Origin: Photobacterium lucens
GTDB lineage: Bacteria; Pseudomonadota; Gammaproteobacteria; Enterobacterales; Vibrionaceae
Length of the DNA stretch: 64,000 nucleotides
Direction: 5' to 3'
NCBI RefSeq assembly: GCF_009873615.1
Contig: NZ_SSMG01000127.1
Coordinates: 32,518 to 96,517 of the forward strand
Position 1 is the first letter of the stretch; every line of letters starts with the position of its first letter. A model generated the notes under the pieces. That model ran no database searches. It had not been told where the DNA came from and saw only the letters and a program-made list of their open reading frames with translations. Shown piece by piece: positions 27,248 through 36,263 of this stretch. The translations under genes were made by a program, and so were the position numbers.

Positions 27248-28001
27248 CTCGGTGTCTCAAGCGATCAATGCCAACCACTTTAGTGCTGAGCAGCGACTAC
27301 AAATTTATCGTAATAATTTTATTCTTAGTCTCACCGAGATCTTAGCGGCCGTGTATCCCACTGTAAAAGCCATGATTGGACATGATTGTTTTGTCCAATT
27401 AGCAAGGCTACATATTCTTCATTCACCACTGAATGAAGGTGATGTCTGCATGTATGGTGAAGGGTTTCATGTCACGATCGCAAAAAGCCCAACGGTCAAT
27501 AAAGCTTTGCCTTATCTGGTCGATCTTGCGCAATTGGAGTGGTATCGAGATGTCGTAAGCCGCATGCCTACCCAGCAGCATCAATTTCCATTAGAAAAAC
27601 TACAACAGCTGCAAAACAGTGATGATCTTGATGCTTTTGGTCGCCATTATTTTCATATTCCAGCTGCAACCTATGTGATGAATAGTCCCTATAACGTGGG
27701 TGCATTATGGCAACTGGTACAAAACGAGATGTTGGAAACAACACAAACAACACAAACAGCAACATCGGCTAACAACGATCCCTTTGCTGAGTTAGATATT
27801 CATCAGCCGCAAACCATCCTTATTCAGCAGCGTAACCGATACATTTTCACCCAAGGTATTTCTGCCCAGTTAGGCGCACTACTCATCCATTGCCAACAGC
27901 AAAAACCACTCAATAAAGCCTCAGATGAAATGCTAGCGCAGCTACCTTATTTACTTCAGTACCAATTAGTTGACGATATCTTGGAGGCTAACGATGGATA
28001 G
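27174..28001 (+). CDS. bufC: BufC, DUF2063 partner protein of the MNIO
   Basis: A 275-residue cytoplasmic protein. The N-terminal DUF2063 domain (about 10-100) has LQYQDSSVSQAI, EQRLQIYRNNFILSLTEILA, YPTVKAMIGHDCF and LARLHILHSPLNEGDV. The C-terminal half is a second alpha/beta domain (YLVDLAQLEWYRD, PYNVGALWQL). In methanobactin and bufferin systems this partner (MbnC/BufC) helps the MNIO bind the leader of the precursor. The start codon lies inside the end of bufB with no clear Shine-Dalgarno, so reinitiation after bufB is likely. Its last bases overlap the start of the DoxX gene (ATGGATAG). Confidence 0.9.
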   Translation: MKYAVKNNLHHIQQSFAKALQYQDSSVSQAINANHFSAEQRLQIYRNNFILSLTEILAAVYPTVKAMIGHDCFVQLARLHILHSPLNEGDVCMYGEGFHVTIAKSPTVNKALPYLVDLAQLEWYRDVVSRMPTQQHQFPLEKLQQLQNSDDLDAFGRHYFHIPAATYVMNSPYNVGALWQLVQNEMLETTQTTQTATSANNDPFAELDIHQPQTILIQQRNRYIFTQGISAQLGALLIHCQQQKPLNKASDEMLAQLPYLLQYQLVDDILEANDG

Positions 28002-28449
28002 TTTTATTCGCCGTATCGATCCCGTATTTTCATGCTTAACCACGCCACTGATCCCTGTGCTTTTGCTCTTTACTCGGCTATGGGTCGCATGGGTCTTTTT
28101 CCAATCGGGCATGATCAAGTTTTCTAGCTGGGATAGCACCTTATACCTATTTGAAAACGAATACCAAGTTCCCTTTATGCCTTGGCTATGGGCCGCCTAT
28201 ATTGGTACTGCCGTTGAAGTAATTGTGCCTATTTTTCTTACGCTAGGGTTATTTACTCGACCAATGGCGCTGTTACTTTTCGTGTTCAATGCCATAGCCG
28301 TGATCTCTTACCCGGTATTATGGGAGCAAGGATTTTACGATCACCAGCTATGGGGAATGATGTTATTGGTCAATATCATTTGGGGGGCGGGCAGCTTTTC
28401 ATTAGATCACTTTCTCAATCGCCAAACTCCTCAACATTCATCTTGTTAA
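27994..28449 (+). CDS. DoxX family membrane protein of the bufferin operon
   Basis: A 151-residue inner-membrane protein with four hydrophobic segments: LIPVLLLFTRLWVAWVFFQS, MPWLWAAYIGTAVEVIVPIF, MALLLFVFNAIAVISYPVLW and LWGMMLLVNIIWGAGSFSLD. The DoxX pattern FFQSGMIKFSSWDS follows the first segment. It is the usual last gene of bufferin (gig-type) operons, role unknown; candidates are quinone-linked redox or copper handling at the membrane. The frame opens at a TTG (27970), but the ATG at 27994 has TTGGAGG 6 bases upstream and overlaps the bufC stop by 8 bases. Confidence 0.9.
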   Translation: MDSFIRRIDPVFSCLTTPLIPVLLLFTRLWVAWVFFQSGMIKFSSWDSTLYLFENEYQVPFMPWLWAAYIGTAVEVIVPIFLTLGLFTRPMALLLFVFNAIAVISYPVLWEQGFYDHQLWGMMLLVNIIWGAGSFSLDHFLNRQTPQHSSC

Positions 28450-28464
28450 CCAAGTCCAAACATG

Positions 28465-28491
28465 AAAAAAGCGACCAATGGTCGCCTTTTT
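28465..28491. terminator. bidirectional terminator after the bufferin operon
   Basis: GCGACCA / TGGTCGC (28471-28485) with A6 on the left and T5 on the right terminates both the plus-strand bufferin operon and the minus-strand yigB unit. Confidence 0.9.
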
Positions 28492-28502
28492 ATTCCACTT
28501 TA

Positions 28503-29231
28503 TTATTGTTCGAGTCCAACTATCGTCAGAAGTTGTGAGAGCTGTGAGATCTCGACATCAGGCAACGTCAGTGCTTTCGATTGCTGTAAAATGGGCTTGT
28601 TTTGATCGTTAAACCAACAGGCTTGAAAGCCATGTTGTTTCGCGCCATAAACATCTGTTTTTAGATGATCGCCCACATGTAAAATCGAAGATGCCGGTAA
28701 CTCTAGTGTCTGTGTCGCCAAGTTAAATAAATCCGCTTCAGGTTTGGCTAAGCCATCTTTCCCAGCTTGAAACACCTCAACAAAATACGGCGCTAAACCA
28801 ATTTTTTTTGCATCCACATTGCCATTGGTTAACCCAACTAAAGGAAAATGCGTACTTAACGCTTTCAATACTCGGTGCGTTTCATCAGGAACATCAACTT
28901 GATTACGCACTTCAAGTGCAACCTCAAGTCCTTGTTGTGCCAATGCTTCAGCTTGTTTTAAACGAAATCCAAGCTGCATTAACCCAATCTTTATGGTTTC
29001 TACTCGCCACGCACTGACATCATGCTTAAGCATGGGATCAAGGACTGCCAATTGCTGTTTCAAACGCACCCATGGAGTAATATCACTCAGCGCATGCGGC
29101 GGGACTATCTGCGATAGCCACATAAACATCGCTTTTTCGACCCGAGCAATAACCGGACGATTGTCATATAAGGTATCGTCAAGATCGAAGGAAAATGCAC
29201 GAATTGGCGTTAATTGACGGTAAAAATGCAT
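28503..29231 (-). CDS. yigB: HAD-like hydrolase YigB
   Basis: Haloacid-dehalogenase-family phosphatase; in E. coli YigB dephosphorylates 5-amino-6-(5-phospho-D-ribitylamino)uracil in riboflavin synthesis, besides FMN and sugar phosphates. The 242 residues show motif I FSFDLDDTLYD, motif II GLTNGN, the motif III Lys in GKDGLAKPEADLF and motif IV HVGDHLKTDVYGA. It is the last gene of the lptM-lysA-dapF-DUF484-xerC-yigB unit, 30 bases after xerC. In E. coli uvrD follows yigB directly; here the bufferin operon intervenes on the opposite strand. Confidence 0.92.
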   Translation of the reverse strand: MHFYRQLTPIRAFSFDLDDTLYDNRPVIARVEKAMFMWLSQIVPPHALSDITPWVRLKQQLAVLDPMLKHDVSAWRVETIKIGLMQLGFRLKQAEALAQQGLEVALEVRNQVDVPDETHRVLKALSTHFPLVGLTNGNVDAKKIGLAPYFVEVFQAGKDGLAKPEADLFNLATQTLELPASSILHVGDHLKTDVYGAKQHGFQACWFNDQNKPILQQSKALTLPDVEISQLSQLLTIVGLEQ

Positions 29232-29261
29232 GATATCTCTTTAATTAGCTGAAAATGACAA

Positions 29262-30170
29262 CTACTTGCTACGTTTCTTCGCCCGAGGATGAGCTTCATC
29301 GTACACTTTTGCCAAATGTTGGAAATCCAAATGAGTATAGATCTGTGTGGTCGATAGATTCGCATGTCCAAGCAGCTCTTGTACCGCACGAAGATCACCA
29401 CTGGATTCGAGCATATGGGTGGCAAAGCTGTGACGTAATTTATGGGGGTTAATATGGCTTGATACCGCCTGTTTTTGTCCCCATTCCGCCATCCTTTTTT
29501 GCACATTACGAGTTGAAATACGGTGTCCGAGTTTAGACACAAATAGCGCTTGTTCATCAGCTTGAGCGATTGAATCACGAACCTTTAGCCACTTTGCTAC
29601 CCACTCACGAGCAAGCCCTGAAAACGGTACAATACGTTCTTTATCACCCTTACCGATCACCCGTAAATCCCCTTTGCTCAGGCTAATATTACGCAGATCG
29701 ATACCGACTAATTCAGATAAACGCAAACCCGCACCGTACATCAACTCCATCATGGCTCGATCACGGATAGCTAAGGGATCGTCTTCATTTACATCTAGCA
29801 GTTGATTCATTTCATCAACATCGAGGTTTTTCGGCAATGGACGGGATTTACGTGGCGCAGCAACCCCCTTAGCAGGATTGGCTTTTAATACGTTTTGATG
29901 AACAAGAAAATCAAAAAAACTCCGCAATGCAGAAAGGCGCATGGCTAAACTGCTGGCCTTTAAGCCATCACGCATCCCTTTACTGGCAATTTGACGTACC
30001 CAACCTGCATCGACTTGCTGCCAACTCTCGACCTTTAACTCCACTAATTGCTCTGCAATACGGGTTAATTGACGCTTGTAGTTTTGCTGGGTATGTAAAC
30101 TGAGTTCACGCTCACTACGTAAATACTCGTAGAAACGCTCAAGGGGTTGTTCCAAATTGCGGGGTAACAT
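29262..30170 (-). CDS. xerC: tyrosine recombinase XerC
   Basis: Works with XerD at dif to resolve chromosome dimers. The 302 residues comprise the N-terminal SAM-like core-binding domain (1-100, [20 protein letters not shown]) and the catalytic domain with the first Arg in [13 protein letters not shown], a Lys in [10 protein letters not shown], the [13 protein letters not shown] box, [16 protein letters not shown] and the nucleophile Tyr in that last motif. The length fits. It starts 2 bases after the DUF484 stop. Confidence 0.97.
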   Translation of the reverse strand: MLPRNLEQPLERFYEYLRSERELSLHTQQNYKRQLTRIAEQLVELKVESWQQVDAGWVRQIASKGMRDGLKASSLAMRLSALRSFFDFLVHQNVLKANPAKGVAAPRKSRPLPKNLDVDEMNQLLDVNEDDPLAIRDRAMMELMYGAGLRLSELVGIDLRNISLSKGDLRVIGKGDKERIVPFSGLAREWVAKWLKVRDSIAQADEQALFVSKLGHRISTRNVQKRMAEWGQKQAVSSHINPHKLRHSFATHMLESSGDLRAVQELLGHANLSTTQIYTHLDFQHLAKVYDEAHPRAKKRSK

Positions 30171-30172
30171 AG

Positions 30173-30877
30173 CTAGTCAATAACCTCACGGGTATATTGC
30201 CAATGCTCTATCAGGTGACTAATGGTTGTCGCTAATTGCTCAACAAACAAGGTATCCATCTCAGGTTGAAAGTGCCCACCATCGGCACTAGCAAAACTCA
30301 ACACCCCATTGGCAGCTGAGCGACCTAATGGCAATACAATAAATGAACCTAACTGGGGCGGATGAGCAAACAATAATTCAGCCTCAGGACGACGTAAACG
30401 GCCTAAATAAGGGCGATCCTGCATCAAGCGAGAGCGATAAAAATCATTAAATCGGTGACGCGCTAAATACAGCAGTTCATCATCCGTGTCGAACAAACGC
30501 AGACTAACCGACAACTGTAACTGCGCGGCTAACACTTCAACAATAGTGAGTACCTGATAGATATTATGGCATTGTAATAATTGTATTTGAGCATTCGAGA
30601 ACATCACCGACAATTCACCACTTTTCGTAGCATTTGCTAGCAATGTTGCTTGCTGTTGCTCTAATTCAGCAATCCGTAGTCGCAGCCGCTCAAGTTGAAT
30701 ATCGACTAAAGAGACCGTACCACGAGCTTGATGGGGGATCCGCACCTCACTTAACCATTCCGCTTGGTGTGAGAAAAAAGTGGGATTATTTCGCAAATAA
30801 GTGAGTACTGTTTGCTCATTCAGCACCTCGTTCAATTCATCCCCTGATGAACAAGTTTGCTGAGAAAGTGTTGTCAT
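30173..30877 (-). CDS. DUF484 family protein (YigA-like)
   Basis: A 234-residue cytoplasmic protein with a GAF-like fold predicted for DUF484. Typical N-terminal segments are [20 protein letters not shown] and [20 protein letters not shown]; a helical region follows and then the GAF-like half (RDYL-type [37 protein letters not shown]). Function is unknown. It sits between dapF (ATGA overlap) and xerC, the conserved dapF-yigA-xerC order. Confidence 0.9.
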   Translation of the reverse strand: MTTLSQQTCSSGDELNEVLNEQTVLTYLRNNPTFFSHQAEWLSEVRIPHQARGTVSLVDIQLERLRLRIAELEQQQATLLANATKSGELSVMFSNAQIQLLQCHNIYQVLTIVEVLAAQLQLSVSLRLFDTDDELLYLARHRFNDFYRSRLMQDRPYLGRLRRPEAELLFAHPPQLGSFIVLPLGRSAANGVLSFASADGGHFQPEMDTLFVEQLATTISHLIEHWQYTREVID

Positions 30878-31704
30878 AGATTAAACTGTCCGTCAAAAAC
30901 GTGTGCCGCAGGCCCGGTCATAAATAATGGTTTTCCTTCACCAGCCCAACGAATGTGTAAATCACCACCCGGCAGTGATACTTTCACATTTTCATCCAAT
31001 AAGCCTTGGATTCGACCAATCGCTACTGCCGCACAAGCACCGCTACCACAGGCTTGTGTCTCTCCTGCACCACGCTCATACACCCGCAAGCGTACATTGT
31101 TGCGATCCAGCACCTGCATAAAGCCAGCGTTTACTCGCTCAGGAAAACGTTCATGAGATTCCAGTAATGGACCTAATGTATCTACATCTGCAGTATCGAC
31201 GTCATCCACAACGGTGACACAGTGAGGATTACCCATGCTTGCGGCGCCACAAAACAGCGTTTGATCACCAGCACGTAAGATATAGGTTTTTTCAGCCTGT
31301 TTAGCCTTCATCGGGATCTTATTTGGCTCGAAAATCGGCACACCCATGTTCACTGTCACTTGATTATCGTTTTCAAGTTTCAGGATCATTTTGCCCGCTT
31401 TAGTACTGACCGAAATATGGTATTTATTGGTTAAGCCCTTCATCGATACAAAACGCGCAAAACAACGGGCACCATTACCACACTGCTCTACTTCACTACC
31501 GTCAGCATTAAAGATACGGTAATGAAAATCGGTTTCTGGATCGTAAGGCGGTTCAACCACTAATAGCTGATCAAAGCCAATACCACGATGGCGATCCGCT
31601 AAGCGGCGGATCGCATCTGGTGAAAAAAATACATTTTGTGTCACGCAATCAACAACGACAAAGTCATTGCCTAACCCATGCATTTTGGAAAAATTAATCT
31701 GCAT
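30874..31704 (-). CDS. dapF: diaminopimelate epimerase
   Basis: Interconverts LL- and meso-diaminopimelate for lysine and peptidoglycan synthesis; PLP-independent. The 276 residues contain both catalytic Cys: [12 protein letters not shown] (about residue 73-75) and [13 protein letters not shown] (about 217). They also show the N-terminal [15 protein letters not shown] signature and the substrate-binding MGNPHCV segment. It follows lysA by 37 bases and overlaps the DUF484 gene by ATGA. Confidence 0.97.
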   Translation of the reverse strand: MQINFSKMHGLGNDFVVVDCVTQNVFFSPDAIRRLADRHRGIGFDQLLVVEPPYDPETDFHYRIFNADGSEVEQCGNGARCFARFVSMKGLTNKYHISVSTKAGKMILKLENDNQVTVNMGVPIFEPNKIPMKAKQAEKTYILRAGDQTLFCGAASMGNPHCVTVVDDVDTADVDTLGPLLESHERFPERVNAGFMQVLDRNNVRLRVYERGAGETQACGSGACAAVAIGRIQGLLDENVKVSLPGGDLHIRWAGEGKPLFMTGPAAHVFDGQFNL

Positions 31705-31741
31705 GATGTTCCTTAATTTTTATTCTTCGTTGCAGCCATGA

Positions 31742-32992
31742 TCACTCAACAATGTGCTCTAGTTGCCACAACTGCGCTAGCGTTTCACGTTCACGAACGA
31801 GATGTACTTGCTCACCATCCACCATCACTTCTGCAGCACGAGCACGGGTATTGTAATTTGATGCCATCACAAAACCGTATGCCCCTGCTGAACGCACCGC
31901 CAGTAAATCACCTTGCGCTAAACACAAGCTGCGATCTTTACCGATAAAGTCGCCGGTTTCACAAATAGGGCCCACTAAGTCATACACCAGAGCTTCGCCT
32001 TGACGCGGGATCACCGGCACAATGTCTTGCCATGCAGAATACAGTGTTGGGCGGATCAAATCGTTCATTGCCGCATCGACAATGGCAAAATTCTTATGCT
32101 CGGTATGCTTTAAGAATTCGACTTTGGTCAGAAGAACGCCTGCATTTGCCGCAATAGCACGACCCGGCTCAAAAATAAGCTCTAACTCTGGGTAGTTTTC
32201 TAAACGCCCCAATAGCGCTTTAGCATAATCGGCTGGAAGTGGTGGTTGCTCGTCGCTGTACGTCACCCCCAAACCGCCACCGAGATCTAAGTGCTCAATG
32301 GCAATCCCTTCAGCTTTTAGCTCATCAACTAATGCTAATAGACGATCAGTCGCGTCAATAAACGGGGTGATTTCGGTAAGCTGAGAGCCAATATGACAGT
32401 CCATCCCCACCACTTTCAGGTGTGGCAAGCTGTGCGCTAAGCGATACACTTCAACCGCTCGCTCAAAGGCAATACCAAACTTGTTATCACGCAGACCGGT
32501 TGAAATATAAGGGTGAGTTTTAGCATCAACATCTGGGTTAATACGCAGTGAGATAGGTGCAATCATACCTAATTGCTCAGCCACCAGATTAAGACGCTCT
32601 AGTTCAGGTTCTGATTCAACATTGAAACACTTAATACCTAACTCAAGTGCACGTTTCATCTCTGCAGAGGTTTTACCCACGCCAGAGAACACCACTTTCG
32701 CCGGATCGCCACCAGCGGCAATCACACGCTCAAGCTCACCTTGCGACACAATATCAAAGCCCGAACCTAAACGAGCTAAGACATTTAGCACGCCAAGATT
32801 AGAATTTGCTTTTACCGCATAACAAATAAGGTGAGGCTGCGTTGCTACAGCATCATCGAAGGCTTTCCAGTGACGCTCTAGCGTTGCACGAGAATAAACA
32901 TAAAGTGGCGTGCCATATTGTTCGGCTAATTGCGCCAATGGTACGTCTTCAGCCCATAGCTGATCGTTTTGTTGGTAATTAAAGTGATCCAA
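31742..32992 (-). CDS. lysA: diaminopimelate decarboxylase
   Basis: PLP-dependent fold-type III enzyme making lysine from meso-diaminopimelate. The 416 residues carry the PLP Lys in CYAVKANSNLGVL, the barrel segment HIGSQLTEI, the phosphate-binding LGGGLGV, EPGRAIAANAGVL, the catalytic Cys region GPICETGDFIG and the C-terminal GAYGFVMASNYN. Unlike E. coli lysA, which is elsewhere under LysR, here it sits between lptM and dapF, common in other gammaproteobacteria. Confidence 0.97.
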   Translation of the reverse strand: MDHFNYQQNDQLWAEDVPLAQLAEQYGTPLYVYSRATLERHWKAFDDAVATQPHLICYAVKANSNLGVLNVLARLGSGFDIVSQGELERVIAAGGDPAKVVFSGVGKTSAEMKRALELGIKCFNVESEPELERLNLVAEQLGMIAPISLRINPDVDAKTHPYISTGLRDNKFGIAFERAVEVYRLAHSLPHLKVVGMDCHIGSQLTEITPFIDATDRLLALVDELKAEGIAIEHLDLGGGLGVTYSDEQPPLPADYAKALLGRLENYPELELIFEPGRAIAANAGVLLTKVEFLKHTEHKNFAIVDAAMNDLIRPTLYSAWQDIVPVIPRQGEALVYDLVGPICETGDFIGKDRSLCLAQGDLLAVRSAGAYGFVMASNYNTRARAAEVMVDGEQVHLVRERETLAQLWQLEHIVE

Positions 32993-33062
32993 TGTTTTAT
33001 CTTCCCTGTTGAGTAGCTGCTTTCAATTGCCACACTGTTCAATATCAGTGTTTATTTATCTT

Positions 33063-33179
33063 TTACTTTGCTTGTTCTTGCTGTGGTGCATCTTTCGGCA
33101 TGTAGAGTGCCCCACTCTGCCCACAACCTACTAATGTTACGGTAGCCAACACAAAAATTGCTAATAAACCTTTACGCAT
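33063..33179 (-). CDS. lptM: LPS-assembly lipoprotein LptM (YifL)
   Basis: A 38-residue lipoprotein: MRKGLLAIFVLATVTLVGCG, then a short polar tail including GALYMPKDAP and ending QQEQAK. The lipobox is LVGC, so the mature protein is a 20-residue peptide lipidated at Cys19. LptM/YifL stabilises the outer-membrane LPS translocon LptDE in E. coli. The small size, the lipobox, the GALYxP motif and the position between cyaY (divergent) and lysA-dapF all match. Confidence 0.92.
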   Translation of the reverse strand: MRKGLLAIFVLATVTLVGCGQSGALYMPKDAPQQEQAK

Positions 33180-33257
33180 AATTCAAAGCCAGTGATTATC
33201 AAACCAATGCCCTCTATAATCGCACCAAGAACAGGAAAAGCAATAGGACACAATAGG

Positions 33258-33569
33258 ATGAATGACACTGAATTTCACCAATTAGCCGATTTAGCACTAA
33301 TGCAAATCGAAGAAGGTATCGATGAATCCGGTGCTGACATTGAGCCAGAGACGACAGGCAATGTACTAACGCTAGAATTTGCTAACCGCAGCCAAATCGT
33401 TATTAACCGCCAAGAACCGTTACATGAGCTATGGCTAGCGTCAAAAACAGGCGGTTACCACTTTAAATATAACGGTAGCGAATGGCGTTGTACCCGCAGT
33501 GATGAAGAGCTATTTTCACTACTAAAACGTGAATGTTCTGTTCACGCCGGTGAAACAGTTGATTGGTAA
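33258..33569 (+). CDS. cyaY: iron-sulfur cluster assembly protein CyaY (frataxin homologue)
   Basis: Iron-binding regulator of IscS-dependent Fe-S cluster assembly. The 103 residues have the acidic first helix typical of frataxins (EFHQLADLALMQIEEGIDES), the strand region VLTLEFANRSQIVINRQEP and the conserved ELWLASKTGGYHFKY and EWRCTRSDEELFSLL. The frame opens at 33192, but the ATG at 33258 has AGGA 9 bases before it and matches the family length (106 in E. coli). It is divergent from lptM and convergent with cyaA. Confidence 0.95.
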   Translation: MNDTEFHQLADLALMQIEEGIDESGADIEPETTGNVLTLEFANRSQIVINRQEPLHELWLASKTGGYHFKYNGSEWRCTRSDEELFSLLKRECSVHAGETVDW

Positions 33570-33606
33570 TGCCATCTGCCTATGCCACGGCAATAAATAC
33601 CTATAA

Positions 33607-33635
33607 AAAAAGCCTTCATGTTGTGAAGGCTTTTT
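33607..33635. terminator. bidirectional terminator between cyaY and cyaA
   Basis: AAAGCCTTCA / TGAAGGCTTT (33609-33633) around a 5-base loop, with A-tract on the left and T5 on the right; it lies between the convergent stops of cyaY and cyaA. Confidence 0.9.
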
Positions 33636-33668
33636 CATTTCAATCGCAAAAACGATCGAATATATGGC

Positions 33669-36224
33669 TTAACTATTTAGCATACCTGTAGAGCTCGCAC
33701 CAAGATCCGGCTTTTTACGTGGCACTTGCCCACTCTTAAATGGCAATACTTGTAGCTTGCCATCATCGCTATGTACGATGTCGTAGAATTGCGGCAAGTT
33801 AAAGTTAATAAAGTTAGTTGCACTAAAGCGATCTTGCGCCGAAGTGTAAAAACGGTTCACGCCGTGCACCATCTCATCTTTATCACCACTACACTGACGG
33901 TACACTTCCATCTGGTTAGTTTCATCTAAGATATAGATGTTGTAGCCCTGCTCACAATCTTCAAAGAAGAATTGGATCAAACCTTCACTGGCGTACGCAT
34001 CAACAATCTGTGGTGGATGCGGCTCATCCATTTTACCCATGACCACATGCGGTACTTCACTGACTTTATTCGATGAAATACAGCTATAGAAATCCACTGG
34101 GTTTTCCAAACGTTGGACTGATACACCACGACGTTCAAAGAATAATCCAAAGGTTTCCTCTGCGATACGGATCGCTTTAAATCGACGACGTTTCTCTTCT
34201 TCTACCGGTTTTAGACGCATTTCAATGCATTCTGCCACCAATTGGTACACCAAGTTACGGATCAAACCACGCATGTGTTTGCTGTAACAGAACACGTCAA
34301 CCGCTTCAGGCGGGATCGCATCATGGTGCATTTTACCCAGCATGGTTTTCAGTGCATCTAACATCGCGTTGTCGCCGCTAAAGTTTAGCGTACGTACTTC
34401 ATTCCACGAGTTACGGTAGATTAAATCCACACTACCGACTAAGCATTTTTGCTCAGGACCGTAACTGAAAATATCTGTCGTTTTAAAATCAAACCGTACC
34501 GAGCGGTTTTTTAACTCGTTTGTTGGATCGTTTTCTAAATTGATAAACAACCCTAACTGACGGATTTCACACGGGCTCGATAACGCCTGCAAACTTGGAT
34601 TTGGACGACGAATTGGGAAAGTGTTACGAATATCGCTGACCAATTGATACAGTTTGTCTAAATCAAAATCAGCATCACGCACCACAGTATGAAGGTGAGT
34701 GGATTCTGTCAGCAGGCCGTTGAAATAACTCCACGCCACTAATTTTGATAAATAACGGTTATGCTCCAGCGAAGGTTGTCCCATGATCAAAAACGGGTCA
34801 ATCGGCTGTTTATATAGATACCAACCGGCAGCATTACTACGCCCTTCAGGCACCTGAATAAAGGTAATGTCTTCTTCGTGTAAATCTGGTGAAATTTGCG
34901 GATTAAGCAGCGTCACTTTACCTGGCAGCACCTCAAATGCCGCATACAGTTTACGCGCCAAGATACTGATATCTTCAGGACTGATCGCAGAAGTAATGTT
35001 GTTACGACGCGCAAAACGGATAAGATTTCGATAGCTGAGCATTAACGCATCAAGCAGCTCATTATGGGCTTCTTTAACCTGCGCGACTTTCCAATCACGG
35101 CGGTGATCAAGCTCTTTGATAACGCTATCAGACCACTGCCATTGCTCGGTTAAATGTTTGAGCACTCGGCGACGCCAAGGCACAGAGCCTGCACTTGGTT
35201 CACGAGACAACTTTTCGTGAGTCTTTAAATAGAAACAGCGACGCACCAGATCAAGACGACGGTGATCGTCAATACGCTCAAGGTAACGCGTGACTTTTTC
35301 TAGCATTAAATAGTAAGCATCCATGCAGTATTCACTGCGATCTTCGGCGAAGAAACGACGCTTACCATCCAAGCTTAATAACTGGGTATGTGGGTATTCC
35401 CAAGAATACGCTTCCAGCAAAATGGCCTTTAATACCGACTTATAAGGTGAGTCGATACTTTTATAAAGCTGCCACAAACTGGAGCCAAAGTACTCTTCTG
35501 CAGGAATACGAGTTAAGCCACCAAAATCAATCCACTCATCAAGATTAATGTATTCTTGCTCAACAATATAAGCCACATATTGTTCATAGCACTCTTCCAT
35601 TTCTGGTGGCACCATAAACCATAATAGTGGCAGCCCCGCTAAACACACAGCAGAGCGATAGAATTCGTCTAATAACAGTAAATGCTGGCTCGAACCACAG
35701 TTCTCACCTGTCATGGCTTCTGAGAAATTATGACGGAATCGATTTTCATCAATTAAAAAGAAGTTAGCTTCAACACCTTGCTCCATCGCCCATTCAGAAA
35801 CAAGACGGCACTTGCTATCAAGCGTAGTACGCTCAGCAGGAGTAAGAGAAGTTCGGATACAAACCCAGATATCAAGATCGCTAGTTAAGCTTTGCCCCAT
35901 AGACGAGGTACTGCCCATGGCATACAAGCCAGTGATAGGACATTCGTTATCGTTAAGCAATAGAGGTTCGACCGAGAGGTCGGCAGAATGGGCGCAATCA
36001 TTCACGAACTGTTGTTGAACATCGCTAACAACAAATTTCGCGATCCCTTGCGGTACCTGTTGGTCAAGAAAACCAGGCAAAGCAGGGTGATTGTAATGAA
36101 GTAAGACAGGCAACAAGTCGAACACTTGCACTGATTGAGCACTCATCGCTAACTTTGCTCGCTCGATACGAACATCTGTTAATGAATCAAGCCTGCCTTT
36201 CAGCGTCTTAATATAATTTTGCAA
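33669..36224 (-). CDS. cyaA: class I adenylate cyclase
   Basis: Makes cAMP for CRP; the class I enzyme has an N-terminal catalytic domain and a C-terminal PTS-responsive regulatory domain. Catalytic-half landmarks are MGSTSSMGQSLTSDLDIWVC (about 100), GVEANFFLIDENRFR and SSQHLLLLDEFYRSA. The frame runs to 36263, but family comparison puts the start at the TTG at 36224 (LQNYIKTLKGRLDSL, similar to E. coli YLYIETLKQRLDAI), giving 851 residues against 848. A rare UUG start is also used by E. coli cyaA and keeps synthesis low. A CRP site lies upstream. Confidence 0.95.
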   Translation of the reverse strand: MQNYIKTLKGRLDSLTDVRIERAKLAMSAQSVQVFDLLPVLLHYNHPALPGFLDQQVPQGIAKFVVSDVQQQFVNDCAHSADLSVEPLLLNDNECPITGLYAMGSTSSMGQSLTSDLDIWVCIRTSLTPAERTTLDSKCRLVSEWAMEQGVEANFFLIDENRFRHNFSEAMTGENCGSSQHLLLLDEFYRSAVCLAGLPLLWFMVPPEMEECYEQYVAYIVEQEYINLDEWIDFGGLTRIPAEEYFGSSLWQLYKSIDSPYKSVLKAILLEAYSWEYPHTQLLSLDGKRRFFAEDRSEYCMDAYYLMLEKVTRYLERIDDHRRLDLVRRCFYLKTHEKLSREPSAGSVPWRRRVLKHLTEQWQWSDSVIKELDHRRDWKVAQVKEAHNELLDALMLSYRNLIRFARRNNITSAISPEDISILARKLYAAFEVLPGKVTLLNPQISPDLHEEDITFIQVPEGRSNAAGWYLYKQPIDPFLIMGQPSLEHNRYLSKLVAWSYFNGLLTESTHLHTVVRDADFDLDKLYQLVSDIRNTFPIRRPNPSLQALSSPCEIRQLGLFINLENDPTNELKNRSVRFDFKTTDIFSYGPEQKCLVGSVDLIYRNSWNEVRTLNFSGDNAMLDALKTMLGKMHHDAIPPEAVDVFCYSKHMRGLIRNLVYQLVAECIEMRLKPVEEEKRRRFKAIRIAEETFGLFFERRGVSVQRLENPVDFYSCISSNKVSEVPHVVMGKMDEPHPPQIVDAYASEGLIQFFFEDCEQGYNIYILDETNQMEVYRQCSGDKDEMVHGVNRFYTSAQDRFSATNFINFNLPQFYDIVHSDDGKLQVLPFKSGQVPRKKPDLGASSTGMLNS

Positions 36225-36263
36225 ATTACTCTTCCAAGAGCTACCAGCGTTGAAGCACCCCAA

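Noticed and set aside
29210..29578. Open frame of 122 codons on the minus strand
   Set aside because: Out-of-frame shadow of xerC, which has a complete set of recombinase motifs in the other frame.
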